From Flavobacteriales bacterium UBA6969 (lineage in GTDB: Bacteria > Bacteroidota > Bacteroidia > Flavobacteriales_D > Sanyastnellaceae): a stretch of 12,724 nucleotides of DNA. Shown piece by piece: positions 1 through 5,712 of the stretch; the stretch's first letter is position 1; the number at the start of each line of letters is the position of its first letter. The stretch is taken from contig DJYV01000055.1 of the NCBI GenBank assembly GCA_002448555.1, forward strand, positions 1 through 12,724. Direction: 5' to 3'. The position numbers were made by a program, and so were the translations under genes. The notes beneath the pieces are model-generated. The model did not search any database. It was not told where the DNA came from and saw nothing but the letters and a program-made list of their open reading frames with translations.

Positions 1-1
1 A

Positions 2-712
2 CGTGAGGCCTACCCCGGTGACGTCTTCTACCTGCACAGCCGTTTGTTAGAGCGTGCAGCGAAGGTCATTGGCGAACAAGAAATTGCTTCTCAAATGAAC
101 GATTTGCCTGCCTCCCTAAAGGACAAGGTAAAGGGTGGTGGATCTTTGACGGCACTGCCGATCATTGAGACGCAAGCAGGTGATGTATCGGCGTACATCC
201 CGACCAATGTGATTTCCATTACTGACGGTCAGATTTTCCTCGAGTCCAACCTCTTCTTGAGCGGCATCCGCCCTGCGATTAACGTGGGTATCTCGGTGAG
301 CCGTGTAGGGGGTAACGCTCAGATCAAGTCCATGAAGAAGGTATCGGGTACACTCAAGCTCGACCAGGCGCAGTACCGCGAGCTGGAAGCCTTCGCCAAG
401 TTTGGTTCGGATTTGGATGAAGCGACTAAGGCGGTTTTGGACAAGGGTGAGCGCAACGTGGAAATCCTCAAGCAGGACTTGAACAGCCCAATGCGTGTGG
501 AAGACCAGATCGCGATTATTTACTGCGGTGTAGAAGGCCTCTTGAAGGATGTGCCTGTGAACCGCGTAAAGGACTTTGAGGTGGCTTACCTCGACTACCT
601 CCGCTCAAAGCACGCAGACACCATGGAGGAGTTGAAGAACGGCAAGTACGGCGATGAGCAGAAGAGTGTTCTCGCTGCGGCTGCCAAAGAAATGACGGCT
701 CAATACGCATAA
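2..712 (+). CDS. atpA: F1Fo ATP synthase subunit alpha, 3' part (5' end outside window)
   Basis: This is the C-terminal 236 residues of the F1 alpha subunit, the non-catalytic nucleotide-binding partner of beta in the cytoplasmic F1 head. The reading frame is open from base 2 and begins REAYPGDVFYLHSRLLERAA, the family segment just before the alpha/beta interface. It continues with SLTALPIIETQAGDVSA, VISITDGQIFLE and the ATPase alpha/beta signature PAINVGISVS. The arginine after that signature (SVSR) is the conserved arginine finger that reaches the beta catalytic site. The C-terminal helical domain (AQYRELEAFAKFGSDLD) follows and ends normally at TAA. The segment after LLERAA is longer than in E. 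coli (IGEQEIASQMNDLPASLKDK), which I take to be lineage variation. The upstream two thirds, including the P-loop, are outside the window. atpG follows after 3 nt, so the two are co-transcribed. Identification is very secure. Confidence 0.98.
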   Translation, partial: REAYPGDVFYLHSRLLERAAKVIGEQEIASQMNDLPASLKDKVKGGGSLTALPIIETQAGDVSAYIPTNVISITDGQIFLESNLFLSGIRPAINVGISVSRVGGNAQIKSMKKVSGTLKLDQAQYRELEAFAKFGSDLDEATKAVLDKGERNVEILKQDLNSPMRVEDQIAIIYCGVEGLLKDVPVNRVKDFEVAYLDYLRSKHADTMEELKNGKYGDEQKSVLAAAAKEMTAQYA

Positions 713-715
713 CCC

Positions 716-1597
716 ATGGCTGGCGGACTCAAGGAAGTACGGGAACGAATTACATCGGTTCAAAACACGATGCAGATTACCTCTGCCATGAAAATGGTGG
801 CAGCGGCAAAACTGCGTCGTGCGCAGGATGCAATCACCCGCATGCGTCCGTACGCTGAAAAGCTCCAGGCGGTGCTCTCCAACGTGAGCGCGTCCTTGGA
901 TAGCGGCGAAGGGGTCTATTCTGAGAAGCGCGACGTAAAGCGCGTGTTGCTTGTCGCCATCACCTCGAACCGCGGTTTGTGTGGAGGTTTCAACAACAAC
1001 ATCATTAAGCAGGTGAACAACGCCATTAAGCAAGGTGATGCGGAATACCATGTGCTCCCATTGGGCAAAAAGGCCAACGACGCCTTTAAGAAGGATGCGT
1101 CATTGGCACCACAAGGCTTCGGTGAAGACACGTGGAAGATTTTTGATGACCTGAACTTCGATGCAGCTCAAGAAGTGGCTGAGGCCATCATGGAGCAATT
1201 CCGTGCAGGCACCTACGATACGGTCAAAATCGTTTACAACAAGTTTGTGAATGCGGCTGTCCAGGATCCGACCATGGAAGACTACCTTCCATTGGAACCG
1301 CTTGAGACAGCAGAAGAGGGGCCTAGCGGTGTCGACATCGAATACATCTTTGAGCCGAATCAAGCCGAGATTGTAGAGCGCATCATCCCAAACTCATTGA
1401 AGGTTCAGCTGTACAAGGGACTGCTCGATAGCCATGCGGCGGAGCACGGTGCTCGGATGACAGCGATGCACCAAGCGACCGAGAACGGCGGTGAGCTGTT
1501 GCGGGAGTTGCGTATTTCGTACAACAAGGCCCGCCAAGCGGCCATCACGACGGAAATCCTCGAGATCGTCGCAGGTTCAGAAGCGCTCGACGCGTAA
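716..1597 (+). CDS. atpG: F1Fo ATP synthase subunit gamma
   Basis: Gamma is the central rotor shaft of F1; its coiled coil of N- and C-terminal helices turns inside the alpha3beta3 head. The 293-residue product has the typical N-terminal helix (LKEVRERITSVQNTMQITSA, then MKMVAAAKLRRAQ), a central Rossmann-like part with the conserved TSNRGLCGGFNNN, and the C-terminal signature region (LLRELRISYNKARQAAITTE, then ILEIVAGSEAL). Length is normal for the family (about 285-300). The ATG lies 3 nt after the atpA stop, with no clear Shine-Dalgarno site, so translation is probably coupled or follows the weak-SD mode usual in Bacteroidota. No atpD or atpC follows; in many Bacteroidota those two genes lie elsewhere, so this fits the phylum. 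No terminator hairpin is visible after the stop. Confidence 0.98.
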   Translation: MAGGLKEVRERITSVQNTMQITSAMKMVAAAKLRRAQDAITRMRPYAEKLQAVLSNVSASLDSGEGVYSEKRDVKRVLLVAITSNRGLCGGFNNNIIKQVNNAIKQGDAEYHVLPLGKKANDAFKKDASLAPQGFGEDTWKIFDDLNFDAAQEVAEAIMEQFRAGTYDTVKIVYNKFVNAAVQDPTMEDYLPLEPLETAEEGPSGVDIEYIFEPNQAEIVERIIPNSLKVQLYKGLLDSHAAEHGARMTAMHQATENGGELLRELRISYNKARQAAITTEILEIVAGSEALDA

Positions 1598-1649
1598 AAA
1601 CCGGCTGGCATAGTCCTTGTGTTTGCCTGACCCGTATTAGCTTCGGGAA

Positions 1650-3080
1650 ATGGGCTTTCAGACACGCATTTTGCTTTCTATGTTACTCGTCATCGTACTG
1701 GCATTGGCCGGAACGATGTACGTTGCGTGGGACTTTGCTGGCGATCAGGAAGAGGCGTACAATGCCCGTCGCCTCGTCCGCAAAGAGGCTTCAGTGGAAC
1801 GAAGCCTGAACTACACCCTCGACCGTTTGCCAGATTCTCTCGGGACGGAAGACATTCCCAACGCTTTCTCTGATCGCATTTGTGAGTTGGCAGACATCCA
1901 CGGTATGGACATAGCCTTGTACCGACCAAACGGTCAACTGCTGACGGAATCCACGTTGACGGATGATGCAGGGGCGAACATTCAGTTGCCAGTGGATGTG
2001 CTTGCGGCGCTGGACGCGTCAGACGAACGCATCCAAGGGGAATCCGACAGCGAGGTGGTCAATGTGTACTGGAACGTCCGGGACCGGAACGAGGCGGCGC
2101 TTGGAATCGTGGGTGTGCGGTATGAAAAACGGGCGCTGGAGGTGGGGGATTTCAAGGCGTTTTGGTCGCAGTTGGCGCCCTTGTACATCGTTCTGTTTTT
2201 GGGCGGAGCCATATTGGCGGCAATCCTTTCCAACGGACTGGTGAGGAACCTGAGGTTGATCCGCGACCGCATGCGGGAGCTGGAGCCAGGTGTGGAGCAG
2301 ATCCCGCTTAAGTACGACCGGACCGATGCGATTGGCGAGCTGGTGGATGAATACAACGCCCTACTTGAGCAGTTGCATGCAGCCATTCAAGAACTGGCCA
2401 AGCAGGAGCGCGAGGGCGCATGGCGCATGATGGCCATGCAGGTGGCCCATGAAATCAAGAATCCGCTCACACCCATTAAGCTTGGCGCCCAGCAGCTGGA
2501 ACGTGCGTGGCTGGATCAGAAAGGGGATTTCGATGAGCGATTGCGGCGTTACACGCGCGTTGTGGTGGAGCAAATTGACATCCTCGCGGAGATTTCGCTT
2601 GACTTTTCCATGCTCGCAGCGGTTGGATTGGAAACGCTCGAGGAGGTGGATTGGGCACAAACAACAAAAGAGGTTGTGGCGCTGTATGAACAATCAACCC
2701 CCCAAATCGAATGGCGCGTGTCTATTCCGGAGGTGCCCGTGGTAATCGACGGGTCGAAGGCGCATCTAACGCGTGCCATGAACAATTTGATCACCAATGC
2801 GATTGACGCCGTGGCCAATGAGACCAATCCGTCGATTGCGATAGGATTGGAAGTGAGCCCGGAGGGAAAGGCGCTTCTGACCGTGGAGGACAACGGTATA
2901 GGCATTCCCGAAGACAAGCAGAAAGACATCTTTCAGCCTCACTTTACATCCAAGGAAAAGGGCACAGGACTGGGCCTGTTCATTACCGACTCCATTGTCC
3001 GCCAATTGAATGGCCGAATAACACTGCGTTCGTTCCCAGGTCAAGGGTCGGTCTTTGGTTTGGAGTTTTTCGTGAAATAA
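1650..3080 (+). CDS. NtrY-like membrane sensor histidine kinase
   Basis: This 476-residue protein is a complete two-component sensor. Residues about 7-28 form a first membrane helix. Residues 30-172 form an extracytoplasmic sensor region with no motif I recognise. Residues about 175-198 form a second helix, followed by a HAMP-like linker to about 245. The dimerisation/phosphoacceptor helix carries VAHEIKNPLTPIKL with the phosphorylated histidine at 267; the LTPIKL wording is typical of NtrY-like kinases. The ATP-binding domain has the N box (NLITNAIDA, 379-387), G1 box (DNGIGIP, 414-420), F box (FQPHFTSK, from 428) and G2 box (GTGLGLFI, from 438), all intact. The product should therefore be an active autokinase. 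No response regulator is adjacent, so partner and signal are unknown. The gap to atpG is 52 nt without an evident terminator, so some transcription from the atp operon is possible. It ends at the hairpin at 3082-3107. Confidence 0.93.
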   Translation: MGFQTRILLSMLLVIVLALAGTMYVAWDFAGDQEEAYNARRLVRKEASVERSLNYTLDRLPDSLGTEDIPNAFSDRICELADIHGMDIALYRPNGQLLTESTLTDDAGANIQLPVDVLAALDASDERIQGESDSEVVNVYWNVRDRNEAALGIVGVRYEKRALEVGDFKAFWSQLAPLYIVLFLGGAILAAILSNGLVRNLRLIRDRMRELEPGVEQIPLKYDRTDAIGELVDEYNALLEQLHAAIQELAKQEREGAWRMMAMQVAHEIKNPLTPIKLGAQQLERAWLDQKGDFDERLRRYTRVVVEQIDILAEISLDFSMLAAVGLETLEEVDWAQTTKEVVALYEQSTPQIEWRVSIPEVPVVIDGSKAHLTRAMNNLITNAIDAVANETNPSIAIGLEVSPEGKALLTVEDNGIGIPEDKQKDIFQPHFTSKEKGTGLGLFITDSIVRQLNGRITLRSFPGQGSVFGLEFFVK

Positions 3081-3081
3081 A

Positions 3082-3107
3082 AAAGGGCCCCCATGCGGAG
3101 GCCCTTT
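3082..3107. terminator. Bidirectional intrinsic terminator
   Basis: Arms AAAGGGCC (3082-3089) and GGCCCTTT (3100-3107) pair perfectly over 8 bp. Inside them, after one C/A mismatch, two further CC/GG pairs close an ATGC tetraloop. It starts 2 nt after the kinase stop (plus strand) and lies 19 nt past the stop of the convergent small exported-protein gene. On the minus strand the hairpin is followed by a T-rich run (complement of bases 3078-3084), so it should work best for the minus-strand gene. On the plus strand the T tract is only that of the arm. Confidence 0.8.
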
Positions 3108-3126
3108 CCAATTTCACATTTAACCT

Positions 3127-3582
3127 TTAGAATCGAGCTCCGAAGCCAATAGTTAAACCAAGATTATCGCTAGCACCGTCAGGTAAGCCGAATCGATATT
3201 CAATTCCTGGGGCTACAAAAAGTGGTCCCATAAATGGAATAATTTTCGCTCCACCGAAACCAAGGTCCATGTCGCCAGCCAGATCATACGCTCTAGCGCC
3301 TACGTAGTAGTCATCGATGAAGTATGCTACTCCCAAATTCATTTGGAGGTCATCTGTTGACCCGCCCAAGGCTAATTGGATGCCTATGTCGTCTACTGGG
3401 CAATAGCTGACTGTAGGTAAAATCAATCCTACGCCGTTGTCAGAAAAAATGTTGAGCAACTGTGTTGCATCTCCTGAGCCCAGGAAGAAAGTACCTTCAG
3501 CTCCCATAGACGAACCGTCGTCCTGAGCGCTGAGTGTTAAGGTGCACAACGCAAATGCACACAGAGTAAGTAAATTTTTCAT
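3127..3582 (-). CDS. Small exported protein, probably an outer-membrane beta-barrel
   Basis: The product is 151 residues from the chosen start. I chose the ATG at 3582 because it opens a clear Sec signal peptide (MKNLLTLCAFALCTLTLSAQ, likely cut before Q20). A longer reading would add 25 residues without signal-peptide character. The mature part is rich in glycine and in alternating hydrophobic/aromatic stretches (GVGLILPTVSY, IGIQLALGG, MNLGVAYFIDDYYVGARAY, GLTIGFGARF). It ends in phenylalanine, as beta-barrel outer-membrane proteins often do. At this size it could be a small 8-strand-type barrel. No specific family is recognised. Base composition is lower in GC than the neighbours (about 46% in 300 nt counted by hand, against about 62% in two lines of the adjacent kinase gene). 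It appears to be a single-gene unit with a terminator just past its stop. No canonical promoter was found upstream. Confidence 0.72.
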   Translation of the reverse strand: MKNLLTLCAFALCTLTLSAQDDGSSMGAEGTFFLGSGDATQLLNIFSDNGVGLILPTVSYCPVDDIGIQLALGGSTDDLQMNLGVAYFIDDYYVGARAYDLAGDMDLGFGGAKIIPFMGPLFVAPGIEYRFGLPDGASDNLGLTIGFGARF

Positions 3583-3884
3583 AAAAAAAATTTTTGGTGA
3601 TGGTGCAAGGTGTGACTTTTCGGAGTGTATATGATAAGCACCTTGTGGAGTTTTCAAAAGCGTGTTGTTAGCGCTCGTGAGACGAACCTTTGAATTCGAT
3701 GGTTGAATTAGCCGGATTCTGCGACGTGTTTGGACTTCTTGTTACATCCTGCGAAACTGTTGACACCGCCAACAATTCTGCAAGGAGAAATTCAAGTGAA
3801 GTAATTGTAAACCACCGTGTCATTTCACTCATCACGAAGGACTAAATCATGTCTTTTTGATAGCCTTTAAATCTTGGTAAAAGA
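3583..3884. other. Intergenic stretch without a convincing gene
   Basis: About 300 nt separate the small exported-protein gene from the terminator of the next minus-strand gene. The part next to the start codon (3583-3600) is an A/T run that becomes the leader of the minus-strand mRNA. The only open frame of note is a plus-strand ATG at 3699 running to TAA at 3843-3845, 48 codons. It starts MVELAGFCDVFGLL, has no ribosome site, no family resemblance and no conserved-looking composition, so I do not call it a gene. No tRNA, repeat or consensus TAnnTTTG promoter element was seen on either strand. Confidence 0.6.
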
Positions 3885-3885
3885 A

Positions 3886-3905
3886 AGCCCCGCAACTGCA
3901 GGGCT
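3886..3905 (-). terminator. Intrinsic terminator of the cyclase-family gene
   Basis: Arms AGCCC (3886-3890) and GGGCT (3901-3905) enclose a 10-nt loop that can pair two further bases. Transcription from the minus-strand cyclase gene (stop at 3919-3921) reads into it 13 nt after the stop and meets a T-rich stretch beyond (complement of 3879-3885). On the plus strand it is followed by GTTTTTG, so it may work in both directions. The stem is short, hence moderate confidence. Confidence 0.6.
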
Positions 3906-3918
3906 GTTTTTGCTTGCT

Positions 3919-4680
3919 TCAAATTTGGTTGCAGGGAATCACTACGGGCCGGCTCGGCGTCGCGTCCATATCAAACGCGGCAGTTTGCAGGTTGAGCAAG
4001 TGACGGCCGTCCTGAAGCGTTTCCGGGACGAAAATAAGCTCCGTAATGGTCGATTGGTGCCGTGGGCTATCCGGATAGGTCCAAAAGGCGTGGTGGGCCG
4101 CCAGAGCGCCCCCATCGACCTCGCGATCAACGGAAGGCAAGTCGACCATCAAGTGGTTCACGTTGCGTTCGACGAGCCAGGTCATGGCCTCTGCATCGAA
4201 GTAGGGCGGGTTGGTGTTGGACCAGTTGCGCCCGACTTTGGATTTGTCGTTGGGCAGCGTGCGAACGATTAGTGCGGGCGGAAGGGTGGATTGCACATTC
4301 CAGTGCTGGGAAATGGAAAGGGCCAGTTCGCGCTCCGTGATGACTTGATCGCCGTCCCGCGCCTCGGGGAACACGCTGACCACGAGACACGGCACAAGCA
4401 CAGGGAAAGTCAATTCGTTGACGGAATGCGCCTCGGGCGAAATGTGTCCCAAGCATTCCGTGTGCGTTCCGTTGCCGTGCGGATTGAACTGCACGTCGCG
4501 GAAATTCACCGCCCCACCTTCGGCAACGGAGCCCAAGAATCCGTTGGCGCGCACCACCTGAATCTTCATAAAATCCACGTACCACGCGCGTGAACCGTGC
4601 CCGTCGCCCATGGTGATGCTCAAGTCTTCGTTGGCTGCGCCACTGGCCTTGAAAGCCACCCCTTGAAATTCCATTTCCAT
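3919..4680 (-). CDS. Cyclase-family (kynurenine formamidase-like) metal hydrolase
   Basis: The protein is 253 residues from the ATG at 4680. A TTG 15 nt upstream and a second ATG at 4674 are alternatives. It matches the cyclase/KynB fold family of metal-dependent amide and ester hydrolases. The main motif is NPHGNGTHTECLGHI, with H68, H73, E75 and H79 in the places of the family's HxGTHxDxPxH metal site. Two differences stand out: one extra residue before GTH, and Glu in place of the usual Asp. A second conserved block, DLPSVDREVDGGALAAHHAFW, supplies H196/H197, and E214 in TITELIFVPETL fits the later acidic ligand. There is no signal peptide, so the protein is cytoplasmic. The substrate cannot be told from sequence; kynurenine formamidase activity is only one possibility, and no other kynurenine gene is nearby. 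The gene starts 37 nt after the terminator of the upstream barrel gene and has its own terminator. Confidence 0.85.
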   Translation of the reverse strand: MEMEFQGVAFKASGAANEDLSITMGDGHGSRAWYVDFMKIQVVRANGFLGSVAEGGAVNFRDVQFNPHGNGTHTECLGHISPEAHSVNELTFPVLVPCLVVSVFPEARDGDQVITERELALSISQHWNVQSTLPPALIVRTLPNDKSKVGRNWSNTNPPYFDAEAMTWLVERNVNHLMVDLPSVDREVDGGALAAHHAFWTYPDSPRHQSTITELIFVPETLQDGRHLLNLQTAAFDMDATPSRPVVIPCNQI

Positions 4681-4698
4681 GGAAACAAGGTACAACGG

Positions 4699-4712
4699 CC
4701 GGAATCATCCGG
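4699..4712 (-). other. Small hairpin in the leader of the cyclase-family gene
   Basis: CCGGA (4699-4703) and TCCGG (4708-4712) pair around a 4-nt loop between the upstream gene's terminator and the cyclase start codon. In the minus-strand RNA it lies 18 nt before the ATG at 4680. It could affect ribosome access or be incidental. Confidence 0.35.
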
Positions 4713-4717
4713 GCACA

Positions 4718-4748
4718 AAAAAGGCGACACCATTGGCGCCGCCTTTTT
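4718..4748 (-). terminator. Intrinsic terminator after the larger exported barrel gene
   Basis: Arms AAAAAGGCG (4718-4726) and CGCCTTTTT (4740-4748) pair perfectly over 9 bp around a 13-nt loop (CC/GG pairs possible inside). The A-rich arm gives the minus-strand transcript a U tract at the end of the hairpin. It lies 20 nt past the stop of the 4769-5626 gene and just upstream of the cyclase gene on the same strand, so it separates two co-directional genes. Confidence 0.8.
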
Positions 4749-4768
4749 CAAATGCTGTTTGCTATGTA

Positions 4769-5626
4769 TCAGTCAAACAAGAAACCGACACGCAACGCGC
4801 CTTGGAATACGTTTCCAATGGTGGTGTTGCTGATGTGGTTAGGCCAAGTGTAGTAGATGTCATCAGACCCCGCACCATCAGGCCAGTATTCGTTGTAGAT
4901 CTCACCATCCAATGCGCTGAAAGGCAATTGTCCAACGAATTCACCTGCAATTTCAGCGCCCGCTGCCTCTGTCGAGAAAGCATTGTTGAAGTACATGTTG
5001 AATGCCGTCAAGTTGTCTGTCGTGATAGTGTGGTTGCCAAAGGTTGTACGGCCGAAACCGATTCCTGCCTCGAAACCGAGGTAAATAGCATCAGAGAAGT
5101 AGTAGTCAGCGCCAAATAAGATGTTGAATCCGAAACGGGTAAAACCTTGCTCATTGCCCAAGTTCCACACGATGTATTGGTCGGGCTGACCGGCATCGTT
5201 GATGTCTTGAGGCCCCCAGAACTCCTGCGTATCAGCACGGTTGCCAATGGTGATAGGCAATTCGAACGCGATGTAGGGAGAAAGGTTGTCCATGCCGTCG
5301 AAGTGCATTTCGTAACCGGGTGCGATTCCGTAGGTTGAGCTCTTTGTGTTGATGTTCAACTGTGGGCTGACCGGATCAGCTTCGTTGATTTCACCGTCTT
5401 GGTACCAAGCGTGCAGGTCGTTGGAATTGGATACGGTGAGGGACAAGCGGAAGGCACGGTTGTCTTCCAAAAAGTTACGGTACTTGAGCGTTGAACCGTC
5501 GATGGGGCTACCTCCAAATGGAGTGAATGCCACCTCGATATTGTGCTCATCACCCATTTGCTTTTGGGCCTGAACGCCCATCGTGACTAGCGCTGAGAGC
5601 GCTAGGGTAAACATGAGTTTCTTCAT
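4769..5626 (-). CDS. Exported protein, probably an outer-membrane beta-barrel
   Basis: The product is 285 residues from the ATG at 5626. That start was chosen because it opens a clear signal peptide (MKKLMFTLALSALVTMGVQA, cleavage before QKQMG); the frame stays open 146 codons further upstream but without coding character. The mature protein is rich in aromatic and glycine residues in alternating patterns (LSPYIAFELPITIGN, FGFNILFGADYYFSDAIYLG, EAGIGFGRTTFGN) and ends GALRVGFLFD, like porin-type barrels of Bacteroidota. No specific family is recognised. Early segments (IEVAFTPFGGSP, LKYRNFLEDNRAFRLSLTVS) resemble the first strands of other Bacteroidota outer-membrane proteins. It is divergent from the decarboxylase gene, with 86 nt between start codons, and has its own terminator. 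A strong hairpin lies in its signal-peptide codons. Confidence 0.78.
   Translation of the reverse strand: MKKLMFTLALSALVTMGVQAQKQMGDEHNIEVAFTPFGGSPIDGSTLKYRNFLEDNRAFRLSLTVSNSNDLHAWYQDGEINEADPVSPQLNINTKSSTYGIAPGYEMHFDGMDNLSPYIAFELPITIGNRADTQEFWGPQDINDAGQPDQYIVWNLGNEQGFTRFGFNILFGADYYFSDAIYLGFEAGIGFGRTTFGNHTITTDNLTAFNMYFNNAFSTEAAGAEIAGEFVGQLPFSALDGEIYNEYWPDGAGSDDIYYTWPNHISNTTIGNVFQGALRVGFLFD
5587..5605 (-). repeat. Perfect inverted repeat in the signal-peptide codons
   Basis: CTAGCGCT (5587-5594) and AGCGCTAG (5598-5605) are exact reverse complements separated by GAG. In the mRNA of the minus-strand barrel gene the hairpin covers nt 22-40 of the coding sequence (codons for LALSALV). Eight uninterrupted pairs with a 3-nt loop is a strong structure for the start of a coding region. 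Confidence 0.7.
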
Positions 5627-5712
5627 GGTGTTGTGTTGTGTTTCAGGAAATTTCCGAACGCAAGAAAAGCAAAAAACGTTCAAGTACGCACCAATCGCCC
5701 GAACTTTCGCAC
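5627..5712. promoter_or_regulatory. Divergent intergenic region, promoters for both flanking genes inferred
   Basis: These 86 nt separate the start codons of the minus-strand barrel gene and the plus-strand decarboxylase, so promoters for both should lie here or just inside the genes. The minus-strand leader next to the ATG is an A/C repeat (AACACAACACAACACC). I could not find a full TAnnTTTG element on either strand, so the promoter call rests on gene arrangement only. Confidence 0.4.

Noticed and set aside
3699..3845. 48-codon plus-strand frame in the intergenic gap
   Set aside because: No ribosome site, promoter, signal peptide or family resemblance; about what chance gives in 300 nt.
3874..4272. 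132-codon plus-strand frame over the cyclase terminator and 3' end
   Set aside because: It crosses a hairpin terminator and lies antisense to the cyclase gene, which has clear family motifs.
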